Positions 17,377-25,504 of a DNA stretch of 40,668 nucleotides are shown here, one piece after another (positions within the stretch are counted from its first letter, which is position 1; the number at the start of each line of letters is the position of its first letter). The stretch is from the NCBI GenBank assembly GCA_028284545.1, contig JANQRN010000100.1, forward strand, positions 1-40,668, in the 5' to 3' direction. A model generated the notes under the pieces. The model was not told the origin of the DNA and searched no databases. It was given only the letters and a program-made list of their open reading frames with translations. This DNA is from Rhodothermales bacterium. Its GTDB lineage: Bacteria; Bacteroidota; Rhodothermia; Rhodothermales; JABDKH01. Both the position numbers and the translations under genes were made by a program.

Positions 17377-19689
17377 TTATCGCCTGAAGAGGTACTGAAG
17401 CTTCAAGAATAGCTGTCGATTGCGCTGCCGAAAGAATTGCTCGTTCGGGTCGTTCGTCCGCGGATAGCTGTCCAGGTCGTGGGTCGAGCCAACGTACAAC
17501 GCACTGAACGCATTGATCTTGTAGGTAACAAGCGGGTCGATCTCGAGTCTCTCTGCGAAGTCGTTGTACTGGACAACAACTCGCGCAAATAATCGTCGCG
17601 TGAACTGGTAGTTGGTTCTCATCCGGAGGATGTAGCCGCTGAAGAACTCTTCTTCGGTGTCCCGGTCTTTCAGGCGCGAGTAGGAGATCGACGGCCGCAG
17701 CACGAGTCGCTGTGTGGGTCTGATCGTGGCGTTTCCCTCGACGTTCAGGCTGTTTCCGATTTCCGGCGTCTCCAGGTTTCGGGCGATACTACGGCCGGTG
17801 CGAAGGGATACTCCCGCTTGAACGGGTTCGCTGAAATTGGAGAACAGACCGAACATGATGTTCGAGAGGTTGCGGAACTCGGTACCGCGAAACAGCTCGT
17901 TCGAGAAGAAAGCGTCAACGTTCACGTTTGTCTGTCGCTTCATCCGCATCTGGACCCCGCCACCGGCCCACTCGTCTTTGCGAACGCCGTCGAAATTCCA
18001 GATTCGCGCGACCTGCATCCTCGGGAAGATGCGGTCGATGAACGAGATGTTCTCGGGGTACAGCGTTACGCCCTGGAAGAAACTGAACCGGTGCTGGTCG
18101 TTGCCTGTCACAAATCCGTTGTCCGTTCGGAACGTCGGATTTGTGCCCCAGTAGTCGAAATCGAAAACCCAGTGTCGTGCATTCCGCTCAAAACTGGAGT
18201 ACAGTGCGTAGCCGGTGAAGGACTCGCCGTCCAGTGCGACGGTATGCTTCCCACCGTCGAATGTGGCGTCCCCCAATCGCGCGGATAGATCAGCACTATT
18301 CGGTTCGCGCGTCTGGCTACCAGCGACCTGCGCTTCAAGCTGATACTTCTGTCCGAACCGGATAAGGCCGTCGAGCGAAAGGACCGACCCCGAGCCGCCG
18401 TCATCGAGACGTCGGTCAGTTGCGAGTAGTCCGATGAATGAATTACCGGGCAGATTGTGTTGGACGCGGAGAATGTTTGAGAAGCTCTTCCCTGCGTCTG
18501 GCACGACTTCGCTGCTCTCCTCAAGCGGAATGAGTATTGGCGACGCCTCGTCGCGACCACCGATGTACGCTATGTTGGTACGGCCCACGCGACCCGTGAG
18601 TTTGGAGGCGAGGAGCGGACTGTTCAGCGAGCGGGTGTAGACGACATTGATCCAGGTGTCAAACAAATCGCCACCCTCCTGGAAGAACGGGCGTTGTTCA
18701 GGAAAGAACAGCGCGAACGTGCTGTTCACGTCCACCTGCGCCGCGTCGGCTTCGATCTGCGAAAAGTCCGGGTTCAGCGTGACGTCTGCGGTGAGGTCTG
18801 ACGTGATCCCGTACTTCACGTTGAGCGACGGTTCACCCTGAATGCGCTCGTTTTGGAACGCCGATCGCGGATCCTGGGAGTTTGACAGGCTCCCGAACTG
18901 AGTTGCGGTGACGCTCGGCAGTATCTCGAGATTTTTTCCCGCTCGAACGCCGCGAAGGCCGGTCAGCGTTCCGAAGTTGCACGTGAAACAGGAGTCGTCG
19001 CGATCAATCGCTGCCCAAGAGTACGTGTTGCGACTGGATCGGGGGCGCGTGATCCAGAACGTAGCACTCCAGTTCTGAACCTCAGCCGCGGGGAAGCGAA
19101 GACTGCGGAACGGTATCGCCATCTCAACCTGGTACCCTGTTTCCGTGATCTGTCCCGCACTACGAAAAATGAGATTGAAAGAGTCGTCTTCACCCTGTCG
19201 GCTGATGCGCGTGTCGCCCTGAATACCGTGTGGGTTAGCGGCGATGAAATACTGTGTCGCGCCATCGTTGTTCGTGTCCAGCAGCATCCCCACGTAGTCG
19301 TCCTGCCAGATGTTGTCGCGGTCGCTCATGTGCACGCGAATCTCGTCTGGGTCATCATCGATTTCGTAGAACAGGTAAAGATTTGCGTCGTCGTACATGG
19401 TGTAAACACGAATGCCGACCGGCGGTCGCGTCTGGTCACCCGGAAACGTCTCGGAAAAGTTGGTCGCGAGGCCCGCGAACTCCCATTCGGATTCTCCTCT
19501 GACGCCATCGATCTCAACCGCGCCAGCGGCTCGCTGTACGGTGAGCGATGGATTTACGTTCGGGACGAAATCGGTCGCAAGGCTGGGGACGTCAGGCTCG
19601 GCGTTCCGGGATGACTGAGCCATGGAGGCGAGGGGTGCCATGCTCATAAGCAGGGCCGCCAAGATGGCTATTTCGCGGTTCTTTGGCAT
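17377..19689 (-). CDS. DUF5916 outer-membrane protein with CBM9-like N-terminal domain
   Basis: This 770-residue exported protein has a signal peptide (hydrophobic ILAALLMSMAPLASMAQ, cleavage near 25). Residues about 45-215 form a carbohydrate-binding family 9-like domain (VEIDGVRGESEWEFA, NLYLFYEIDD, DNIWQDDYVGMLLDTNNDG). The rest matches DUF5916, with many alternating beta strands ending in an aromatic-rich strand (LKLQYLFRR), as in outer-membrane barrels. FPEQRPFFQEGGDLF is a characteristic DUF5916 segment. These proteins are common in Bacteroidota and often lie near peptidases or TonB receptors; their role is unknown. A TACTTTTT sequence on the minus strand at 19719-19712 might be its -7 promoter element. 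Confidence 0.93.
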   Translation of the reverse strand: MPKNREIAILAALLMSMAPLASMAQSSRNAEPDVPSLATDFVPNVNPSLTVQRAAGAVEIDGVRGESEWEFAGLATNFSETFPGDQTRPPVGIRVYTMYDDANLYLFYEIDDDPDEIRVHMSDRDNIWQDDYVGMLLDTNNDGATQYFIAANPHGIQGDTRISRQGEDDSFNLIFRSAGQITETGYQVEMAIPFRSLRFPAAEVQNWSATFWITRPRSSRNTYSWAAIDRDDSCFTCNFGTLTGLRGVRAGKNLEILPSVTATQFGSLSNSQDPRSAFQNERIQGEPSLNVKYGITSDLTADVTLNPDFSQIEADAAQVDVNSTFALFFPEQRPFFQEGGDLFDTWINVVYTRSLNSPLLASKLTGRVGRTNIAYIGGRDEASPILIPLEESSEVVPDAGKSFSNILRVQHNLPGNSFIGLLATDRRLDDGGSGSVLSLDGLIRFGQKYQLEAQVAGSQTREPNSADLSARLGDATFDGGKHTVALDGESFTGYALYSSFERNARHWVFDFDYWGTNPTFRTDNGFVTGNDQHRFSFFQGVTLYPENISFIDRIFPRMQVARIWNFDGVRKDEWAGGGVQMRMKRQTNVNVDAFFSNELFRGTEFRNLSNIMFGLFSNFSEPVQAGVSLRTGRSIARNLETPEIGNSLNVEGNATIRPTQRLVLRPSISYSRLKDRDTEEEFFSGYILRMRTNYQFTRRLFARVVVQYNDFAERLEIDPLVTYKINAFSALYVGSTHDLDSYPRTNDPNEQFFRQRNRQLFLKLQYLFRR

Positions 19690-19711
19690 CGAGAGGTGCG
19701 CTTGTCTGCTA

Positions 19712-19719
19712 AAAAAGTA
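19712..19719 (-). promoter_or_regulatory. Possible -7 promoter element of the DUF5916 gene
   Basis: Read on the minus strand this is TACTTTTT, seven of eight matches to TAnnTTTG, ending 22 nt upstream of the ATG. That leaves a normal short leader. A clear -33 box is not evident. Confidence 0.25.
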
Positions 19720-19808
19720 GCACTACGAGCGGTTTGGAATCGGGTTGCACTCCAACTCAAGACACCGATTCGTGACGATTGGTTTACACGAGTATTGCCG
19801 CTGAGGGC

Positions 19809-19816
19809 TAACTTTG
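19809..19816 (+). promoter_or_regulatory. Perfect Bacteroidota -7 element (TAACTTTG) before the CxxC-ChrA genes
   Basis: TAACTTTG is an exact match to the Bacteroidota TAnnTTTG element and lies 4 bp before the ATG at 19821. A weak -33-like TTGGTTTA lies about 22 bp upstream of it. With the usual spacing, transcription would begin at or just inside the ATG, giving a leaderless message, or else a later start codon is used. Confidence 0.35.
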
Positions 19817-19820
19817 TTGG

Positions 19821-20381
19821 ATGATCGCCCGCCTCGCCGACATACCCCGCGAACTGTATTCGACCGAAACGGGCGCTCCGTTCAGCGAGTGCCTCGTATG
19901 CGGTCGCCCGCTCGGCGAGTCGGCCGAGTATATGGTCGAGAAAGCAGTACGCAAGTATTCGGACTACGACCTGCAAGACACCGTCTTCGAATATGCTGTC
20001 TGCATCGCCTGCTACCAGACCCTCTCGGCCAGCTTCTCGATGGAGTCGCGTCAGGCCGTCGACGGATTCTTCGCTGAGCGAGTCGACCAGCAGGAGCGGC
20101 TCGAACGCCTGTCAGACGTGCCCACGAATGACCTCGCGCCGTGGATTGGGTCTTGTTTACTGACTGGTACACCGGCTGACAGTCTCGAGGAGTACCAGAT
20201 TGTTGCTCACTGTTTCGGTGAGCACCTTGTTGTCGGCCCCGCTCCGTTTCTCATCGGCGGACCTGCAATCGACGAGATTACCGGACTGTTGTCAAATGAG
20301 ACCCTGGACGAACTCGGCGGATTCCGAGACCAGTACTTCGGTCTTCCTCCGGAGCTGCAGCCACAGGTCGTCTTCTTATGA
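19821..20381 (+). CDS. Double-CxxC putative zinc-binding protein coupled to chrA
   Basis: This 186-residue protein has no recognised family. Two CxxC pairs, Cys24/Cys27 (ECLVCG) and Cys61/Cys64 (CIACY), could bind one zinc as a treble-clef or ribbon. The middle is acidic and helical, and a HCFGEH segment may add metal ligands near residue 145. There is no signal peptide, so it should be cytoplasmic. The last codon and stop overlap the ATG of the ChrA-type transporter (ATGA), so the two are translationally coupled and probably work together, perhaps as a sensor or accessory. That role is inference only. Confidence 0.8.
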   Translation: MIARLADIPRELYSTETGAPFSECLVCGRPLGESAEYMVEKAVRKYSDYDLQDTVFEYAVCIACYQTLSASFSMESRQAVDGFFAERVDQQERLERLSDVPTNDLAPWIGSCLLTGTPADSLEEYQIVAHCFGEHLVVGPAPFLIGGPAIDEITGLLSNETLDELGGFRDQYFGLPPELQPQVVFL

Positions 20382-21583
20382 TGGAAAGCACCGAGGCACG
20401 GTCAGGGTCAGTCGGTGAAGTAGCTCGTTTGTTCTTTCGGCTCGGCTGCGTCGCTTTCGGCGGCCCAGCCGCGCACATCGCGATGATGGAGGACGAATTT
20501 GTTACGCGGCGGAAGTGGATGACGCGCGAACATTTTCTGGACCTCATCGGAGCCACGAACCTCATCCCCGGTCCGAATTCCACCGAGATGACCATGCACG
20601 TGGGGTTCGAGCGGGCGGGTTGGCGCGGTCTCTTTGCGGCCGGTGCCTCATTTATCCTGCCGGCCGCGACGATCACCGGCATTCTGGGATGGCTGTACGT
20701 CAAGTACGGCACGCTGCCGGACGTCGAGCCGTTTCTGGTTGGAATAAAGCCAGCCGTACTTGCTGTTATCGCCGGGGCACTCTGGAAGCTGACAAAGAAA
20801 GCTGTCAAGGGTTGGCGGACCGCAGCGGTCGGCCTCGGCGCGCTCATCGCGATTGCCCTCGGTGTTTCGGAGATCTCCGCGATGATTCTTGGCGGGATCG
20901 TCGGAATGCTCTTCATTCGGCTGTCGGAACCGCGTTTTGACGGTGGCGATTCGGCTTCATCGGCTAAACGGGGCGAACCGGAATCACCATTGCGCAAGGG
21001 CTTCCTCTTTCCAATCGTGGCGGGAGGCGTGGCTACGGGTGTTGCCGTAGGGACGGTTTCATTGTGGAAGCTCGGACTCTTCTTCCTAAAAGTTGGCGCC
21101 ATCCTGTACGGAAGCGGTTATGTCCTTTTCGCTTTCCTCGAGGGAGACCTTGTCAACACGTACGGTTGGCTGACAAACGAGCAACTCGTTGACGCGATAG
21201 CGATTGGTCAGTTCACCCCCGGCCCCGTGCTGTCGACGGCTACCTTCATCGGATACGTACTGGCCGGATGGCAGGGTGCTGTTGTCGCGACTGTCGCCAT
21301 TTTTCTGCCGTCCTTTTTCTTCGTCCTGGTACTCAACCCGATCATCCCGAAACTTCGACGATCTGTGTGGATGGGCGCCTTTCTTGACGCAGTTAACGTC
21401 GCAGCCGTCGCGCTCATGGTATGGGTGTCCTATCGTCTCGGTGTCGCTACGCTGACTGACTGGACGGCGTGGCTGATCCTGGTCCTTGCGGCCATCGCGC
21501 TATTCCGCTTCAAGCTCAACGCAGCCTGGATCGTTTTGGGAGGCGCCCTGGTGGGAGTCGTGCTAACGCTCCTCTCGGTTTGA
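20378..21583 (+). CDS. chrA: ChrA-type chromate efflux transporter (two-domain CHR family)
   Basis: This 401-residue membrane protein is the usual size of long-chain CHR transporters with two homologous halves. The first half has LFFRLGCVAFGGPAAHIAMMEDEFV and LIGATNLIPGPNSTEM; the second has the matching FFLKVGAILYGSGYVLFAFL and IGQFTPGPVLSTATFIGYVLAGWQGA. About ten to twelve hydrophobic helices are visible, with a polar linker near 185-205. The family exports chromate using proton-motive force, though many members are untested. Two adjacent ATGs (20378, 20381) are possible starts; the first overlaps the upstream stop. It ends 9 bp from the convergent DUF1501 gene, with no visible terminator. 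Confidence 0.92.
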   Translation: MMESTEARSGSVGEVARLFFRLGCVAFGGPAAHIAMMEDEFVTRRKWMTREHFLDLIGATNLIPGPNSTEMTMHVGFERAGWRGLFAAGASFILPAATITGILGWLYVKYGTLPDVEPFLVGIKPAVLAVIAGALWKLTKKAVKGWRTAAVGLGALIAIALGVSEISAMILGGIVGMLFIRLSEPRFDGGDSASSAKRGEPESPLRKGFLFPIVAGGVATGVAVGTVSLWKLGLFFLKVGAILYGSGYVLFAFLEGDLVNTYGWLTNEQLVDAIAIGQFTPGPVLSTATFIGYVLAGWQGAVVATVAIFLPSFFFVLVLNPIIPKLRRSVWMGAFLDAVNVAAVALMVWVSYRLGVATLTDWTAWLILVLAAIALFRFKLNAAWIVLGGALVGVVLTLLSV

Positions 21584-21592
21584 CGAGCCCGG

Positions 21593-23215
21593 TTATCGCA
21601 GGTGCATCATCGAGACCGTACGCGTTCGGTCACCTGCAGACAATCTGCAGAAGTACGGCCCGCTAGGTAGTCTATCGGGTACCCATGCCACCTCGTGTTC
21701 GCCCGCGTGCCGCTGCTCGTCGACGAGCGTGGCGACGAGCCTACCACGCACGTCAAATACCTCGAGGCGTACGTAAGCCTGGTCGTCCAGTGCGTACTTG
21801 ATGCGAGTTCTCCCGGCGAACGGGTTCGGGTAGTTCTGCTCGAGCCCGAACTGGGGCCCATCGGCCGCCTCGTTTACTGCGGTGCTTGTGGACAGGAAGC
21901 CAAGCGAGTCAAACGAACCCGTTAGCGCAGCATCGGTGGTAACGTCGTCCGCACCAAACCAGTCGCGCAGGATCGTTGCGTACGCGTGCCGAAAGTCGAT
22001 GTCGTAGATGAGGTTGTCTTCCGCGTCACGCTGCGAAAGATCAGGGGCAGGCCCGTAGAGGCCGCCGTTCACATTCTTGCCGATGACAAAGAGCGGTGCC
22101 GACGTGCCGTGGTCGGTGCCGTCGGAGCCATTCTGGTTTATTCGCCGACCGAATTCAGAGAACGTCGCGATGATCACGCGGTCTCTAACGCTCTCCGGGA
22201 GATCAGCCATGAACGACGTGACTGCGCTGGAAAGAGCTGAAAGCAGTGCCGCATGATCGTCGGCTTGGTTTGCGTGGGTGTCAAATCCATTCAGCGAGAC
22301 CATATAAATCCGCGTTTCGAGGTCGCCCTTGATCAGCTTTGCTGCGATCGAGAGGCTCTCAGCCAGGTGGTGATCGTCGTAGTTGACATCGTTTGTGCCG
22401 GCATTGGCAGCCGCACGGATTGCCTCGCCATACCGGAACGCCGAGTTCACCACGTTGCGCAGAAACCACATTTCGTCGCCGTAAGCTGTAGACGGCAGGC
22501 TGTCCAGCGTATAGAATCGGCCGGTCTCCGCGAACTCGTTGAAGCGATCGAGGTCCCGGATTGCCATGCCCATATTGACCTCTGGGCCCTGAAATACAAG
22601 GCTTGGACCTCCAATTTGCACCGCGAGCGGATCGACGGGCGGGTTCGTGACTACGTCAGGGTGCACGGTACTGAGGTACCGACCGGCCCAACCCGTGGTA
22701 AGTGACTCGTCGGAGTCACTTGAGGTGGTCCATATGTCGGTCGAACGGAAATGCGACAGGTCGGGCGCATCATAACCGACGTTTTGCAAGACGGCCATCT
22801 CGCCATCGTCGAAGATGTCTCTGAACCCGGCCAGAGACGGGTGCCAGCCCAGTTCGCCGGTAAGCGGCAGCGTCTGATTTGCCGGTATGGCAAGCGACGG
22901 CCTGGCACTGTAGTAGAGGTCGTTCGTCACGGGCACGATGGTGTTGAGTCCATCGTTGCCTCCCTCTAGTTGTATCAGTACCAGAATCCGATCCGTGTTG
23001 GCCGCAGCCACTGCGTCTAGCCATGGGGTTCGAGCAAAAGCCTGCACCGGCCGGCCCGCCAACATCATCGAACCGCCTACGGAAGCGGCGCCCATTGTAC
23101 TGAGGAAGTGGCGGCGCGACCACATGGAATGGTCGGCCTCGTGCGCCTCGCCGTGCGCAAGTGCACTGCCCGGCCGAGTCTTCGCCGTCAGTTTCAATTT
23201 GTGTTCGTCACACAT
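21593..23215 (-). CDS. DUF1501 protein with Tat signal and T9SS type-A sorting domain
   Basis: The ATG at 23215 is chosen because GAGGA lies just before it and it starts 7 nt after the DUF1800 stop; a longer frame from 23266 overlaps DUF1800 by 44 nt. The 540-residue product has a twin-arginine motif (SRRHFL, 33-38) followed by a hydrophobic AASVGGSMML stretch. It then has the DUF1501 body (LIQLEGGNDGLNTIVP, FSEFGRRINQNGSDGTDHGTSAPLFVIG). From about residue 456 there is a T9SS type-A tail (FGLEQNYPNPFAGRTR ... ending SMMHLR). DUF1501 proteins belong to the alkaline phosphatase/sulfatase-like fold. It probably crosses the inner membrane folded by Tat and the outer membrane by T9SS. No substrate is known. 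Confidence 0.94.
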   Translation of the reverse strand: MCDEHKLKLTAKTRPGSALAHGEAHEADHSMWSRRHFLSTMGAASVGGSMMLAGRPVQAFARTPWLDAVAAANTDRILVLIQLEGGNDGLNTIVPVTNDLYYSARPSLAIPANQTLPLTGELGWHPSLAGFRDIFDDGEMAVLQNVGYDAPDLSHFRSTDIWTTSSDSDESLTTGWAGRYLSTVHPDVVTNPPVDPLAVQIGGPSLVFQGPEVNMGMAIRDLDRFNEFAETGRFYTLDSLPSTAYGDEMWFLRNVVNSAFRYGEAIRAAANAGTNDVNYDDHHLAESLSIAAKLIKGDLETRIYMVSLNGFDTHANQADDHAALLSALSSAVTSFMADLPESVRDRVIIATFSEFGRRINQNGSDGTDHGTSAPLFVIGKNVNGGLYGPAPDLSQRDAEDNLIYDIDFRHAYATILRDWFGADDVTTDAALTGSFDSLGFLSTSTAVNEAADGPQFGLEQNYPNPFAGRTRIKYALDDQAYVRLEVFDVRGRLVATLVDEQRHAGEHEVAWVPDRLPSGPYFCRLSAGDRTRTVSMMHLR

Positions 23216-23235
23216 GGCTTCCTCACGTGGCGTTG
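23205..23235 (-). promoter_or_regulatory. Shine-Dalgarno deciding the DUF1501 start
   Basis: On the minus strand TGAGGAAGCC directly precedes the ATG at 23215. The GAGGA core is well spaced (about 5 nt) and much stronger than for most genes in this window, supporting the shorter start. Confidence 0.6.
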
Positions 23236-24875
23236 TACTCTGGCAAACGCGTGATGTACATGACAAAGTTGCGTAGCAGGTACCCCAGTTGTTCGTTGTA
23301 GGGGCTCCACTCGTACCATGGCACCCAATCCAGAAGCAGCTTGGCGAGGTTAGTCATGTAGGCGGGACCATTCACGACGAAATCCGGAATCGGGTTGTTC
23401 GTCAGGTCCCCTGCGAAGTCTCGAGAGACCGTCTCTATGTCCAACTCCGAGATCGGTACCCCAACGAGGTGTTCGACAAGAGCCGGGCCCACCCGAAACG
23501 CGAGGTGCGGATCCGTGGTGTCGACGAGGCTTTCCAACAGACCGACGAAATCAAGCGGAGCAGTGGTTTCGTCTGACCAGATCAGCCACCCCAGGGCGTT
23601 CCACCGTTCGGCAATCGACTGCGTCGACACCCAGTTGCGATGGCGAGGCCAGCCGTTTACGCTCGGAATGTTCATCAGGACCTGTTCCAGCCCCCATGAC
23701 GTCCAGAAGATCATCCAGAGATGCGTCGAGTTGTATCCGCCGATCTCCTTGAGGAATCGGAGCGAGAGCTCAACGGGGCTGGCGATCTTGGCACCGTGTA
23801 CCACCGCGTCAAAAAAGTGCTCGCTCTTCAGCAGCGCCCGGACCACGGGCTCGATGTTCCAGTTGGTGGCCAGCAGCAGTGACGCCATGGCATCGACGAC
23901 GTCGGGAGCGGGAGCCTCGTACACGAACTCCTGATACAACTTGGAACATATGTACCAGGCAGTCTCAGCGGCCCTCTCCTGAAAGACAATGTCGACAACG
24001 TCGTCGTAACCATAGTTGCCCGTCTGTCCGAAGAAGGACTTCTGACCGTTGTCAAATCGATTCGAGTTGTGCCAACTGGTGAAGTTGCTCCAGTTGATCT
24101 GCCAACCGGTCAGGCAGCGCGCGATGTTCTGGATGTCATCCTCGGAGTAGTTGGGCTGATTGTTCTTGTCGACAATGCCGCAAGTGAACAACTCCAGCAG
24201 CTCGCGCGCGTAGTTTTCGTTTGGTGCGGACTCCTCGTTGTCGACTCCGTTCAAGTAGATCAGCATTGCTGGAGCAAGTCCAACCGCGTGCGTGAAGTCC
24301 TTGAAGTTGCCGAGAGCGTGCTCTCTAAGCAACGCCAGATACCGGTAGCCAAACTGCGTGTGGTAGTAGGTCTCCTGATTCGTAACAAAATGATCTAGCC
24401 AGAACAGCGTCAGCTTCTCGCGCAGGCCCCGGTCGATCATCAACTGCATCCAGTCCACACGCAGTTGATCAAGCCACTCGAATACCAGGTCGTTATATGC
24501 CTGCCACTCGGCGTCTGTCGCGTTGGGTCCGGGTGGCGGATGATTGATCCACGAAGGAGGCGTTGGGGCTTGCCACCCGGCTGCCGCGTTCACGATCTCG
24601 TCAACAACCTCTGACGCGCTGCGACCGACAATGGCGTCTACGCCGACCTTGTCGGCGCCAAACGCCGTGCGACGTAGAAGATGACGTGCCGACGCCACGT
24701 CCAGTGTGCCCGTGTACGGGTCCAGTCCGGCATTCGTCGCTAGCGGCGCGAGCTGAGCGTTCAGGTCTGGCTTACCGGGGTCGCTCGCCGTTGATCGTTG
24801 CCTGGTGGCTCGCTCCTTCCTGAGGTGTTCTGGTACAACACCCGGTTGTGCGGAGGCGGACGAGGGAGGGTACAC
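23223..24875 (-). CDS. DUF1800 domain protein
   Basis: This 550-residue protein of the DUF1800 family includes ASARHLLRRTAFGADKVGVDAIVG, the LTLFWLDHFVTNQ segment, NENYARELLELFTCGI and the ARCLTGWQI/KSFFGQTGNYGYDDVVDIVF blocks typical of the family. It is nearly always found next to DUF1501, as here (7-nt gap), and the pair is thought to act together outside the cytoplasm. The start is a GTG at 24875; no ATG/GTG/TTG is in frame closely upstream, although the frame stays open. No signal peptide is visible from this start, so export may depend on the Tat-bearing DUF1501 partner. That idea is inference. Confidence 0.92.
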   Translation of the reverse strand: MYPPSSASAQPGVVPEHLRKERATRQRSTASDPGKPDLNAQLAPLATNAGLDPYTGTLDVASARHLLRRTAFGADKVGVDAIVGRSASEVVDEIVNAAAGWQAPTPPSWINHPPPGPNATDAEWQAYNDLVFEWLDQLRVDWMQLMIDRGLREKLTLFWLDHFVTNQETYYHTQFGYRYLALLREHALGNFKDFTHAVGLAPAMLIYLNGVDNEESAPNENYARELLELFTCGIVDKNNQPNYSEDDIQNIARCLTGWQINWSNFTSWHNSNRFDNGQKSFFGQTGNYGYDDVVDIVFQERAAETAWYICSKLYQEFVYEAPAPDVVDAMASLLLATNWNIEPVVRALLKSEHFFDAVVHGAKIASPVELSLRFLKEIGGYNSTHLWMIFWTSWGLEQVLMNIPSVNGWPRHRNWVSTQSIAERWNALGWLIWSDETTAPLDFVGLLESLVDTTDPHLAFRVGPALVEHLVGVPISELDIETVSRDFAGDLTNNPIPDFVVNGPAYMTNLAKLLLDWVPWYEWSPYNEQLGYLLRNFVMYITRLPEYNAT

Positions 24876-24925
24876 GGGGATTGGCGTTGGGTTGGCCTGA
24901 GTATCGGCGAAATCAACTCCGGGCC

Positions 24926-25504
24926 TTAAGGCGCAAAGAGACCCAGTTGCTTGCCCGGCGCGGCTTCAGATTCGAAGAGTACGAGTCGGAACCGTTTGTC
25001 GTATCGTCCACCGCTGTGCCGTCTGCAACAAGCAGCGCATGCCGCTGGTCTTCTCGGGCGTCGATGAAACTCGGCCCGATCGTGACACACGGGACAGACC
25101 GCGACAAATCGTGCCGGCAGGCGGACAGATTCGTCTTCGTAGAGTCGCGCGGGATCGGCCCCACAGCGCACCGCCCATCGCCTCCATGTTTCGCTGTGGT
25201 CGGTCGTCATCCGCTCATCGACGTCCAGGGCATGCGCGATTTCGTGCCGCATGACGTCTTCCATGAGCGACCAGCCGTAAGCTTCCGTAAACGGTTTTGA
25301 AATGCTGATCACCTTAGACGTGATACGCCTCCCGGGGGAGTAGCTGCAGCAGCCAAGCCGCGTACGCGCGCGGTCAAATTTGAAGCGCCAACCGGTTGCC
25401 TGCAGCGTCTGCCCGCGAAGTCGCAAGCCAAGATCCGCCATCAACCCGCGCGCGTTGTCGGCAACTTCCTCTACGTCGTGAGTCCCGGCAGCAGTAGTCG
25501 TCAA
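24926..25504 (-). CDS. SprT-like zinc metalloprotein
   Basis: This 192-residue SprT-family protein has the zinc site HEIAH (His87, Glu88, His91), and a likely third ligand His103 (TDHSETW). A C-terminal zinc ribbon has Cys137/Cys140 (CPVC) and Cys156/Cys159 (CAACC). The fold resembles Spartan/SprT proteases that cut DNA-protein crosslinks; bacterial SprT-like proteins are mostly untested. The start is a TTG overlapping the upstream stop (TTGA) with GAGGG before it, so it is coupled to the VCBS lipoprotein gene. An ATG at residue 22 is an alternative. It is a cytoplasmic protein in a run of exported proteins, which is odd. Confidence 0.88.
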   Translation of the reverse strand: MTTTAAGTHDVEEVADNARGLMADLGLRLRGQTLQATGWRFKFDRARTRLGCCSYSPGRRITSKVISISKPFTEAYGWSLMEDVMRHEIAHALDVDERMTTDHSETWRRWAVRCGADPARLYEDESVRLPARFVAVCPVCHDRAEFHRRPRRPAACAACCRRHSGGRYDKRFRLVLFESEAAPGKQLGLFAP

